In this document: piece by piece, positions 28,167 to 35,782 of the stretch
How positions within the stretch are numbered: position 1 is the first letter of the stretch
Layout of the letters: every line of letters begins with the position of its first letter
DNA from: Clostridium sp. C2-6-12
Lineage (GTDB): Bacteria; Bacillota; Clostridia; Clostridiales; Clostridiaceae
Reading direction: 5' to 3'
DNA length: 64,000 nucleotides
Assembly: GCF_009928485.1 (NCBI RefSeq)
Contig: NZ_JAABNP010000027.1
Span: 1-64,000 of the forward strand
The notes under the pieces: model-generated
Told to the model about the DNA's origin: nothing
Seen by the model: only the letters and a program-made list of their open reading frames with translations
The model's database searches: none
Translations under genes and position numbers: made by a program

Positions 28167-28410
28167 TTATTGTCTCCTTATTTAATAGATTCATTGCAAA
28201 TACAATTGTCAATTTAATCCATGTAATACTACTTACAATTTTACCATATTTATTACTTTTGTCTATTATAAAGCAAACTTTATTTAAAATAGTCTGTTTT
28301 TATGTAATTATATATACAAAACTTCTTATTCTACTCACATGAAATTAAAACTTTTAACTATATTATTTATATTTTATCTAATTCAACAACAAAATTGAAA
28401 AAAGGATGAG

Positions 28411-28650
28411 TCAAGCTAATTCTTCTAATGAATATTTTATATCACATTTTGGGCAATAATATGAAATTGTAACTTCATATGTTTTATCATATGATAAACC
28501 TGTCACAATACCACTGAACTTTTTCATTCCTATATATTTCTCACTTGTTACCTTGTTCATTTTTGTTCCACAAGTTTTGCAAATTTTCCTATTAAATAAA
28601 AAAAACTTTAATTCTCTAAAGCTAAATGACCATTGTTTTATGTTTCCCAA
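28411..28650 (-). CDS. small zinc-ribbon protein, copy B
   Basis: A 79-residue protein with two Cys pairs, CKTCGTKM near residue 22 and CPKCDIKYS near the C-terminus, predicting one zinc ribbon. Starts TTG nine bases after AGGAGG. It is clearly paralogous to the 82-residue gene at 30596-30844: both share KQW-SF/LGF-ELK-FNKKICKxCGxKM and end C-x-x-C-x-x-x-YS-x-EEL. Both copies stand directly downstream of a Gly/Ala/Lys-rich toxin-tail segment. I infer a role tied to that segment, possibly immunity; no known function is recognised. Confidence 0.75.
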   Translation of the reverse strand: MGNIKQWSFSFRELKFFLFNRKICKTCGTKMNKVTSEKYIGMKKFSGIVTGLSYDKTYEVTISYYCPKCDIKYSLEELA

Positions 28651-28677
28651 GCTTATATTCCTCCTAATCTGCCAATC

Positions 28678-28792
28678 CTACCAACACTGAAAGTCAATGC
28701 CTAAAATTGCAGCAGCTTTTGCTGTTACCTTAAGTTTACTTTGATCTATTCCAGCCTCAGTCGTTGCACCAACTGCTCTCAACTTTCCTTTT
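28678..28792 (-). pseudogene. remnant of a Gly/Ala/Lys-rich toxin-tail domain
   Basis: The minus strand reads GKLRAVGATTEAGIDQSKLK and continues VTAKAAAILGIDFQCW before a TAG at 28678-28680. It resembles the end of the 30867-31220 segment (AEFKGGLEKNKLNLTAKAALLFGAG): same spacing of the K-L-x-x-TAKAA core. There is no start codon or ribosome binding site, so only the last ~37 codons of a lost gene survive. The zinc-ribbon gene follows 28 nt downstream, as in the other copy. Confidence 0.65.
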
Positions 28793-28926
28793 TTTTGAAG
28801 ATATATTTACATTTTCTTCACAAATTTCATATTTGTATCAATTATATACAATCATGTCCCTCTTAAAAATTAGGAATCATTGCTTTGGTTAAATTTTCTG
28901 CATTTATAATAATTTCTAGAGTTCCT

Positions 28927-29469
28927 TTACTTTAAAGCTCCATAATCTTCTACATCCTCAAACTCATCAATATTGTATACTAAAATTGGATTTTCAAATA
29001 TCTTATCCGCTACTGTTAAGCTTGATTTAGAAAAACTCTCAAAGCAACCACTTTCTCTTTTAAGTTTTCCAAGTACTCCCCAGCTTTCTACGTAAAAGCA
29101 TCCAGCTATCACATCTTTATACTTTTTTTTACCTATATATTTACCATTAAGTACAAATGTATTCGTATTAATTAAATCGTAGTTCATTTTATTGGAAAAA
29201 TTTCCCACAATAAATGTATGATCTACTTTGTTCCCGCCCTTAAACATTACACCATCTTTCCCATATACAATCCAACCAGGATCTTCTGGATAATTATGAA
29301 CGTAAATTTGTGTAATTTCATCTTTAATCAACTCTTGCTTTTCCCTCTCAGTAGTATCTATTTGCATTTCAATATGCTTTATGGGAATTTCTAAAATAAT
29401 TATTGGTATCAGAATTATTACGGCAATAGAAATTAATATTCTAACTATTGCGTTAATTATTTTTTTCAT
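28927..29469 (-). CDS. single-pass membrane protein, candidate immunity protein
   Basis: About 180 residues. The N-terminus is one strong transmembrane helix (IVRILISIAVIILIPIIIL), with the remaining ~150 residues probably outside the membrane. I use the ATG at 29469, which has GGAGG eight bases before it, rather than an upstream TTG. The start lies inside the last codons of the broken toxin fragment 29453-29723, the tight toxin-immunity overlap seen in polymorphic toxin loci. No family recognised. The role is inferred only from position. Confidence 0.65.
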   Translation of the reverse strand: MKKIINAIVRILISIAVIILIPIIILEIPIKHIEMQIDTTEREKQELIKDEITQIYVHNYPEDPGWIVYGKDGVMFKGGNKVDHTFIVGNFSNKMNYDLINTNTFVLNGKYIGKKKYKDVIAGCFYVESWGVLGKLKRESGCFESFSKSSLTVADKIFENPILVYNIDEFEDVEDYGALK

Positions 29470-29723
29470 TTCTTGGTCCTCCAATATCTATATTTTCGAT
29501 ATTCCCATCTTCATGCATTCTTACCCAATATCTGCTTTTTGGGGGCATGATCAACATATTTTTTAGTATAATTATCTGCGCCTTCTGATCTACAATTAAC
29601 TCCAAACATTAATCTAACCTTATCTGCAATCTTAAATTTCAAAGCCTGATTATTTATCCTGTAATATGATGTCAATCCATCATATATTGCAGAAGATCCC
29701 CACACATCAGCACCTTTCCCCAA
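29453..29723 (-). pseudogene. C-terminal fragment of a polymorphic toxin, frameshifted
   Basis: The frame from 29723 reads GKGADVWGSSAIYDG ... KKYVDHAPKK and then stops at a TGA. If one C of the CCCCC run near 29540 is removed, it continues HAPKSRYWVRMHEDGNIENI and DIGGPRNEKNN, ending at 29453-29455 inside the next gene. That C-terminus looks coherent and toxin-like. The N-terminal part is missing: upstream there are only stops and a terminator. I do not recognise the catalytic family. Treated as a broken toxin tail whose immunity gene survives. Confidence 0.6.
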
Positions 29724-29742
29724 AAGCTATCTTCAAAAAAGC

Positions 29743-29777
29743 AGAAACTATCTCACTTTATTTTCCAGCTAGTTTCT
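29743..29777 (-). terminator. terminator behind the PH-like membrane protein gene
   Basis: Stem AGAAACTA/TAGTTTCT (29743-29750 with 29770-29777) followed by GCTTTTTT on the minus strand. Confidence 0.75.
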
Positions 29778-29810
29778 TAGTCTTAGAAGAATATTTTTAT
29801 TAAAATACTT

Positions 29811-30356
29811 TTAGTTAGTTTTACTTCTTAAATTATCTATTAATTCATAAACGTTTTGTACATCATTTATGTCGCTAAATTCACTATCAGGATAGTTTTC
29901 GCCAAATTCTATTGTACCCATTCCATTATTACGTATAATAGCATCAACTTTATTAATTCGACTAATATATTTTGAAATTATTCTTTCTTTAGCTCCAACT
30001 TCAAGTATCAATAAACGTTTATTTGTTATAGCATAAAACGTCTTTTCTTTTTTATGTTTCCTAATAATAGCTTTTCCAATTAGATTATAAAATCCTACTA
30101 CAACAAATGGTATTGCTAATAAAAAACAAACCTGCCATGGCATAGGTTTATTAGTGTTTTGAACCATCACCCCACTCATAATCCTTATTCCAAATACTAT
30201 CCAAACTAAACTTGAAGCAACAAATCCAATTCCAACAAATATTGAATAAGCATCTTTTTTCGAGAATATTTTATTAACATTAGGTCTTCCAAACCATAAA
30301 ATTTCTTCTTCTTTTAATAAATGTCTTTTAAATATATCTATAAATATTTGCTTCAT
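29811..30356 (-). CDS. two-TM protein with bacterial PH-like domain, candidate immunity protein
   Basis: About 181 residues. It begins with an amphipathic KEEEILWFGRPN segment typical of bacterial PH-domain proteins. Two hydrophobic helices follow (IFVGIGFVASSLVWIVFGI and WQVCFLLAIPFVVVGFYNL), then YAITNKRLLILEVG, the characteristic bPH core. I prefer the ATG at 30356 over the one at 30365. It is preceded by a short toxin-tail-like scrap at 30449-30562. The position within a chain of toxin remnants suggests, but does not prove, an immunity role. Confidence 0.7.
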   Translation of the reverse strand: MKQIFIDIFKRHLLKEEEILWFGRPNVNKIFSKKDAYSIFVGIGFVASSLVWIVFGIRIMSGVMVQNTNKPMPWQVCFLLAIPFVVVGFYNLIGKAIIRKHKKEKTFYAITNKRLLILEVGAKERIISKYISRINKVDAIIRNNGMGTIEFGENYPDSEFSDINDVQNVYELIDNLRSKTN

Positions 30357-30448
30357 TCTTACCATCCTATATATAATATTATCTTGAAATACTATAAAAT
30401 ATACTCTTTCTATTTGTTCATGATTAAATAATAATTAGCTCCCAAAGC

Positions 30449-30562
30449 TCAAATTTCCTTATGAATATAAACATACTGAATATCACCATTATGTTTCATT
30501 TTCATCACTTGCTTCTTTTTGTGTTCTTGCTGTTTTATTATTTTATTTCGATTATTTAACAC
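30449..30562 (-). other. short ORF, possible toxin-tail scrap
   Basis: A 37-codon frame starting at a GTG (30560-30562) encodes a very basic peptide containing KIIKQQEHKKKQVMKMKHNG and ending DIQYVYIHKEI. It has no clear ribosome binding site, and stops lie just upstream. Basic C-terminal pieces of this kind occur at the ends of nuclease toxins. Its place just before the PH-like gene repeats the scrap-then-intact-gene pattern of this region. It could also be chance. Confidence 0.35.
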
Positions 30563-30595
30563 TTTAAACTAACCTATTAGCTACAATTTTTAATA

Positions 30596-30844
30596 CTATT
30601 TATCAGTTGATAATTCTTCCACTGAATATGTTTTATTACATTGCTCACAATAGTAATAATATCTAACTTTATAATTTTCTGATTCAGATTTTATTCCCTC
30701 ATCATCCATCCACTTTTCTACTCCTGTATATTCCTCAGTAGTAATTTTTCTCATTTTTGACCCACACTTTTTGCATATTTTTTTATTAAAAAAGAGATAT
30801 TTTAATTCTCCAAATCCTAATGTCCACTGTTTTGACTTTTGCAT
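30596..30844 (-). CDS. small zinc-ribbon protein, copy A
   Basis: An 82-residue protein with CKKCGSKM and CEQCNKTYS zinc-ligand pairs. The ATG has AAGGAG upstream. It is about half identical to the copy at 28411-28650, with the same N-terminal Q-W-x-x-G/S-F-ELK-FNKKIC block. It starts 22 nt after the stop of a Gly/Ala/Lys-rich toxin-tail frame (30867-31220), the same order as in the other copy. Function unknown; a partner or immunity role with the tail domain is inferred from repeated co-occurrence. Confidence 0.75.
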   Translation of the reverse strand: MQKSKQWTLGFGELKYLFFNKKICKKCGSKMRKITTEEYTGVEKWMDDEGIKSESENYKVRYYYYCEQCNKTYSVEELSTDK

Positions 30845-30866
30845 GCTTATTACTCCTTATTTTAAT

Positions 30867-31220
30867 CTATTTTTTATCTTTATCTTCTAACCCTACTGAT
30901 ACTAAAACCCCTGCTCCAAAAAGAAGTGCTGCTTTCGCTGTTAAATTAAGCTTGTTTTTTTCAAGCCCACCTTTGAATTCTGCTCCAGCACCAAGTGCAT
31001 ATCCTGTTCCTTCAACATCGATCTCAAAATCACGTATTTTAAGCTTTCCTTCTATTGAACCTTCAGCAACCGATGCTAGTGCTTTTCCTTTAATGCACGC
31101 ATCCCATTTTCCATTGCTTTCATCTTTTCCCACTTTCAAATAAGCTTCACCATCTGCATTCAACACCCCTGCTTTTCCTTCTATCCCTCCTGCCAAATCT
31201 TTATCTCCAATCTCACCTTC
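30867..31220 (-). pseudogene. Gly/Ala/Lys-rich toxin-tail domain fused to an IS remnant
   Basis: The last ~117 residues of an open frame that starts in transposase sequence. From about 31220 the composition changes to alternating Gly, Ala, Lys and Glu: LAGGIEGKAGVLNADGEAYL, then GTGYALGAGAEFKGGLEKNK and a hydrophobic end LLFGAGVLVSVG. Repetitive Gly/Ala-rich modules like this occur near the C-termini of Firmicute polymorphic toxins; I cannot name the family. It has no start of its own. The frame is a product of IS insertion or deletion. Confidence 0.6.
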
Positions 31221-31768
31221 TCCTTCATCCTTTGATTCTGAATCTTGTCCGGGCCTATAATTTTCAAAATCAATCACAAGTTTTTGGCCCTCTCCAACTA
31301 TTGACATGACAGCTCCACTGTGAAAACAATGAGCTTTATTTCTCAAGCATTCTGGGCAACTTTTCTTATTCTTCCAAAGAATTTTGTTCCATCTATAGCG
31401 GCCACTGTATATCCATCAATGGTTCCATTTTCAAAAACTTTATTTTCTACTGCCTTTTTTAGTATATATTCATTTATTTGTTTCAAGCCTTTAAAATCAA
31501 TAACTTTAAGAGTATCTCTAATAGTATCAACAAGTGGCAATCTCGTCCCCTTCAGAAATAGTTTATTGAATTCATTATTTTTAATCATCAAATTTAATTC
31601 ATTAAAGCTTTTAATTCTAAGTAAAAAAACTAACAGCACAAGTGTCGCAACCTGTGCTGTATCATACGTTGGATTAATTCTTCCATCAGTTAATTTGTTT
31701 AGTCCATTTTCTATATGATAAACATTCTTCATATATTTCACTAATTTTTCAAAGTAATTTTTTCTCAA
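31220..31768 (-). pseudogene. truncated and frameshifted IS transposase
   Basis: N-terminal part of a DDE-type transposase. The frame starts at TTG (31768, GAGG upstream) and reads to TVAAIDGTKFFG, which contains the probable first catalytic Asp. A 1-nt shift near 31370 then moves coding to the frame KKSCPECLRNKAHCFHSGAV, continuing to VIDFENYRPGQDSESKDEGE. There the homology stops and toxin-tail sequence begins, so the rest of the transposase and the right IS end are gone. I recall the GAVMSIVG...RPGQD pattern from clostridial IS transposases but cannot name the IS family. Confidence 0.7.
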
Positions 31769-31774
31769 TTGGAA

Positions 31775-31812
31775 AACCTCATTTCGGTTAATAGTTTAAC
31801 AAAAATGAGGTT
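31775..31812 (-). repeat. inverted repeat at the IS left end
   Basis: AACCTCATTT at 31775-31784 pairs perfectly with AAATGAGGTT at 31803-31812, directly upstream of the transposase TTG. The promoter-proximal arm would form a hairpin covering the ribosome binding site. Such structures limit read-through expression of transposases. The true terminal repeat of the element was not determined. Confidence 0.55.
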
Positions 31813-31934
31813 TCATTTATAGTGAAAATTTTCCGAATTTGATACACGTTTTAAATTACTAAAAATACTACTGATTTCAATGGTTTTAAAATTTAATAGC
31901 TAAATCGCTGTGATGTAGATGCTAAAGTGGTAGG

Positions 31935-32615
31935 CTAATCTACCCACAAGTAATCTAAAGATATTAATGGTATTGATAAACTTGGAATACCTTTATTCGA
32001 TAAGCTATTAGCGAAATTATTAATAAATGTATTTGATCGATTTACTTTTTTATCACAAAAATTAATAAGATAACCACTTCTTGTTTTAGTAACTGTTGCT
32101 ATTAAAAGATTATTAAATAACTTAGCTATCTCAGCACCTTTTACTCCAAATAATAATAATTTATTAGTATAATCATTGTATTCTACCTTATTAGGCTTAA
32201 ATTCTTCGTACATTTCAAGTATAAACTTACTCATTCCATCATTTATATAGCAGTTTTCCAATATATTTTCATCAATAATCATAGTATCTAAATTCATATT
32301 AATGGTATTATCTAGTGAAATTACCTTATCTTCTATCTTCCTCGAAATATTACTTATTCCGATTATAATTTCTTGCATAACACTATCATCTATTTGTATA
32401 TCTTTGCATATATTTTCGAAAATCAACTGAAAATCTAAACCTTCTTCACTTTCTTCTAAAATTATCTTTATTTCAGTTTCAAATCTTCTATCATTATATC
32501 GAAAGTTTAAGCATTTAATATTCCTAGAATCATTTCCTCTTTCTTCACCTATAAACTCTATATTTTTATTTTTCGCTAACATATCGTTATCCATTATATC
32601 TATATTCAAATTCAT
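31935..32615 (-). CDS. candidate EndoU immunity protein
   Basis: A 226-residue, acidic, soluble-looking protein with no signal peptide and no family I recognise. It has an AGGAGG box before the ATG and begins 21 nt after the EndoU toxin stop, so both are almost certainly one transcript. Toxin-then-immunity order and the absence of other motifs make immunity against the EndoU nuclease the simplest guess. The last residues IPLISLDYLWVD are hydrophobic. It ends before the IS remnant and seems complete. Confidence 0.65.
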   Translation of the reverse strand: MNLNIDIMDNDMLAKNKNIEFIGEERGNDSRNIKCLNFRYNDRRFETEIKIILEESEEGLDFQLIFENICKDIQIDDSVMQEIIIGISNISRKIEDKVISLDNTINMNLDTMIIDENILENCYINDGMSKFILEMYEEFKPNKVEYNDYTNKLLLFGVKGAEIAKLFNNLLIATVTKTRSGYLINFCDKKVNRSNTFINNFANSLSNKGIPSLSIPLISLDYLWVD

Positions 32616-32635
32616 TTCGGAATCCTCCTTTATTT

Positions 32636-33259
32636 CTATGTCAAAGTGCTCGTATGCTTCGGATATGCTGTAATTATATCATTAATATTAGTACCATCTC
32701 CTGCTAAAAACATTTCTATAGTCATACCGTTAGCAGCTACACCTCTATAGCAATTTCTTGTTCCAAATACCTTTTGCTTGGTCATATGTGCTTCATTAAT
32801 CATATCATCCACTTCATTTGTGGTGAATTTATTACTGAAAAATGATGACGGATCTTGTTTTGGTATGCCTTTAATTTCTACATCTGCAATAATCGTTCCA
32901 TACTCATCAGCTTGTTCTAAAATCTGTATTATTTTGTTTCCTTTGGGATTAAAGTGTTCTTGGTAATGCCATCCCGTCGCATATTCACTAGGAGCACCTG
33001 CTTTTTCGATTTTTCCATTAAATATATGTTCTACTGTATTATCCATAAATTCATACGGTATTTTTGTAGGTAACGATCGTATATCTGCTCTCTTGAGATT
33101 ACTCTCACCCATCATGGATTTCCCTACAACAGGCTTATTTCCCTTCAATCCCCAAAAAATCGATGCAGTTCCAAAACTATTCATCCAGTGTTCTTTTGAC
33201 AGATGATCTTCTGGATTTATCATTGATTCAATTATTTCTTGTATGCAAGGCAAGCTCAC
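32636..33259 (-). CDS. EndoU-family RNase toxin domain
   Basis: A 207-residue protein matching the bacterial EndoU ribonuclease domain of polymorphic toxins. Probable catalytic histidines are His78 in VEHIFNG and His98 in ATGWHYQE. The C-terminus has the family pattern FGTRNCYRGVAANGMTIEMF and ends ITAYPKHT. It would cleave RNA of a target cell. The frame begins at a GTG without a good ribosome binding site, right after an in-frame stop. It is therefore probably the C-terminal part of a larger toxin whose delivery portion was lost. Its immunity candidate follows at once. Confidence 0.75.
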   Translation of the reverse strand: MSLPCIQEIIESMINPEDHLSKEHWMNSFGTASIFWGLKGNKPVVGKSMMGESNLKRADIRSLPTKIPYEFMDNTVEHIFNGKIEKAGAPSEYATGWHYQEHFNPKGNKIIQILEQADEYGTIIADVEIKGIPKQDPSSFFSNKFTTNEVDDMINEAHMTKQKVFGTRNCYRGVAANGMTIEMFLAGDGTNINDIITAYPKHTSTLT

Positions 33260-33383
33260 TGCAGAATTATTATTATGCTATTAATTTTCAATTCTTCTAC
33301 TAGCATTCAATCACCTATAATTAATTTCTTTTTAAGCAGTTTGTTTTACTATTTTAAGCATCTAGTTTTATTACATGACGAAA

Positions 33384-33425
33384 AAGCGGTAAAGAACAGT
33401 CATTGTGATTAGTTATTTACCGCTT
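33384..33425 (-). terminator. terminator behind the deaminase-toxin/immunity pair
   Basis: A 10-bp perfect stem AAGCGGTAAA/TTTACCGCTT is followed by TTTTCG on the minus strand. It separates the 33499-35132 unit from the EndoU unit. Confidence 0.85.
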
Positions 33426-33498
33426 ACAATAATTGATATGTTAAGGCATTCATCAATTTTTATATTTGCTTAATCCTTGAAAAATACCTTTCTTGAAG

Positions 33499-34050
33499 TT
33501 AATAATTTATAGTAATATTTTCAAAAACTTTTTTATTTCTATCTAAATTATTATTTTTTACATTTATTTGATAGCTATGTGGTTTATAATAATCATATTG
33601 TTTATACTGTTTATCACTCGGAACTTCTTTCTCAATTATTTCAACTTCTATTGCGCCAATAAAGCATGTAATAACTTCAGTAAATAGAGTTAACATCTCA
33701 ACATGAGTAAGGTTGCGTAATGTTCCCTCATATACAACATTTTGAAACGTATCACTTGTTGTATATCTACCTTTTGTGCTTTCATCAATAAACATTATTT
33801 CTTCATCTTTTACAAAAATTGAAGTTTGATTTCCATAAAAACTAATAAATAAATCTTGTTTATCTCCATCAAAACATATGAATTGAATTGGTATCTTTGA
33901 CATTATTTCAACCTCTTGATCATCATCAGATAAAGTTCTTATAATTACATCTGGATTATTATCAAATTTGGCTATAATACCTTTATAAAGCTCTTCGTTA
34001 GAAAATTGCATGCACAATTCCGAACCATAATTTATTTTTTCTTCTTTCAT
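33499..34050 (-). CDS. candidate immunity protein for the deaminase-like toxin
   Basis: A 183-residue soluble acidic protein with no recognised domain. Its ATG overlaps the toxin stop codon (TAATG), so translation is coupled to the toxin frame. Tight overlap downstream of a polymorphic toxin is the usual immunity position. The central part (EVEIMSKIPIQFICFDGDKQ region) alternates as beta strands. The function is inferred from context only. Confidence 0.65.
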   Translation of the reverse strand: MKEEKINYGSELCMQFSNEELYKGIIAKFDNNPDVIIRTLSDDDQEVEIMSKIPIQFICFDGDKQDLFISFYGNQTSIFVKDEEIMFIDESTKGRYTTSDTFQNVVYEGTLRNLTHVEMLTLFTEVITCFIGAIEVEIIEKEVPSDKQYKQYDYYKPHSYQINVKNNNLDRNKKVFENITINY

Positions 34051-35132
34051 TAATCAAACACCGTCCCTTTTATAAATTGATTTACTGGAAATTTTGTCTG
34101 GCATCTAGTACATACTGGTATAATGGCTCCTGCCCTTGGTCTAATCGCTAGAGTCATTATAATGTTTGAATTAATATTCCCTCCAAGTTGTTTAAATACT
34201 AAATCCTCTGCACAGATAGCATTTCCCTTATTTATTATACTATTTTTTACACCTACTACAACTTCTCCCGTTCTTAAATCTACACCTCCAACTACTGTTG
34301 CAATCTTACTTTGCTGAGTTTTACTTAATGATTGTATTGTTGCTACCTCAGCATCTCTTGCAGCTATAGCTTTTGCAAGCTTATTATCAAGTTTTTGATA
34401 GTACTCATCTGGTAAAAACGGTTCTTTTGCAAAATCTTCAGCTTTACTTAACCCCTGCGTAGTTTTCCCTACTTTCTTTAATTGACCCACTTTTCCAAGC
34501 CCCAAAAACAATACATTTGATATTCTTTCAGTTGTTGAAAGTTCTTCATTAGTACACATATCATGCCCACCTATAGATTGGTATCCAATTATACCTTCTC
34601 CTAACACAGGTGTCATTCTTGCTATATATGGCGATGCCTTAAGTATTCTTTCATTATCCGCTTGACTTGCAGCTAGTCTTGCATATTGCCCAGGGTATCT
34701 TTCCTTTAACTCCTCATTTGAATAGTCTGGTATTGGATTAGGTGTATATATTTTGTCCCATAAAGACTCTAGAAAATTTGGTTTTTCATCATCTTGTTTT
34801 TTTTCATTATCATCACCATTTGAACTAGAACCAAACGAACCTATAAAACCACCCAACATTACCTTCAGCACTTCATTTAATATTTTCTCATCTTCTTCAT
34901 CATCAATTTCTCCATCCCCATTTACATCTGCAACTCCTGGTACAGCTCCAAGTACTGATTCTGCTAGATCAACTGCAAATCCTTTTATCGTTCCAAGGAT
35001 TCCTCCTGAATCTGATGTCTCTCCTGCTTATGACGCTTCTGCTGCTGGTGAAAAGAAATCAACTACTGCATCTACTACTTTTGTTACTGCTCCAACAGCA
35101 GCACTTACTAAATTTCCAAAGTTAAAGTCCAT
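34050..35132 (-). pseudogene. deaminase-fold polymorphic toxin with an in-frame stop
   Basis: A 360-codon frame from an ATG at 35132 (AAGGGGG upstream, just after the spike remnant) is broken by TAA at 35028-35030, codon 35. After that the same frame runs uninterrupted to 34050. The N-terminus MDFNFGNLVSAAVGAVTKVV resembles the start of the PoNe effector. A DVNGDGEIDDEED calcium-loop-like motif follows, then a pre-toxin-type hydrophobic stretch (PYIARMTPVLGEGIIGYQSI). The C-terminal domain has C-A-E plus PVCTRC, the zinc ligands and catalytic Glu of YwqJ/CDA-like deaminases. An internal ATG at 34871 could restart translation. Confidence 0.72.
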
Positions 35133-35133
35133 A

Positions 35134-35700
35134 TTATTTGCCCCCTTCTTTATAAGGAGCAAATACTTCTCTACAGCTTCCATTTTTTATTACATTATTT
35201 GCTGTAATATGGAATTCACCTTCTATGGAAACTCCATTAGTTGTATTTCCTTTTATCATCTTTAATTGACTTGTTGCATTTATTCTTATATATTTTGGTG
35301 TATTTATTTCTATTTCTCCACCTGCATTTAAGCTTAGTTTTTTAGGACTTGTAAAAGTTACTCCTACATTATCTTCAAAACTTACGAATAATGGTTCTTT
35401 ACACCCTCCTGTAATTGTTAATGCATCAGGAACCATTGCTATTTCACTGCCGTGTTCTGTTTCATAATATCTTTTTGATGGTTCCGCTCCGCTGTCTTTT
35501 CGCAAGTATCTCCATTTTTTTTATCAGAAATGAAAAGGAAACTCGACTCACATTCGTTCGCTGAGTAAGTTATTCACACCAAATCATAGATTTGGGTTCT
35601 CTATTTTGGTTTTTCACTGCTTTCATTTGGAAAATAAAACCTTAAACTTTCTCCTACTAAATGCATTACATACATTATATTGACTGTAGGTGGTAATAAC
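35134..35700 (-). pseudogene. third VgrG-like spike, decayed remnant
   Basis: Only the C-terminal third remains. Bases 35601-35700 encode LPPTVNIMYVMHLVGESLRF and YFPNESSEKPK before a stop, matching LPPSVNIMYAMPLVGEKARL of spike 2. About 80 foreign bases follow, then KNGDTCEKT, and after another shift the tip domain (residues TEHGSEIAM ... CREVFAPYKEGGK) to 35134. The tip is closely similar to that of spike 2. Its 5' side begins right at the PoNi terminator, so the N-terminal two thirds were deleted. The deaminase toxin follows it. Confidence 0.8.
35522..35602. repeat. ~80-nt foreign insertion in the spike remnant
   Basis: Replaces about 20 bases that spike 2 has at this point. It contains a perfect CCAAATC-ATA-GATTTGG hairpin (around 35579-35595) and a CTCACATTCGTTCGCTGAG near-palindrome (35546-35564). 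Size and structure suggest a small repetitive element such as a MITE; no second copy was seen in this window. Confidence 0.45.
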
Positions 35701-35703
35701 AGA

Positions 35704-35760
35704 AAAAAATCAATATATACTCCTACCAAATCTGATAGAAATTTTATATATTGATTTTTT
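35704..35760 (-). terminator. terminator behind the PoNi immunity gene
   Basis: A 16-bp inverted repeat (AAAAAATCAATATATA arm) lies just after the PoNi stop, with T-runs on the minus strand. It marks the end of the intact spike/effector operon. Confidence 0.8.
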
Positions 35761-35782
35761 CTAACTTTAAAACAATTATAAT

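Noticed and set aside
30820..31143. Plus-strand Ser/Pro-rich frame opposite the toxin-tail segment
   Set aside because: It is the complement of Gly/Ala/Lys-rich codons and has no start signal; the minus frame matches the second tail copy at 28678-28792.
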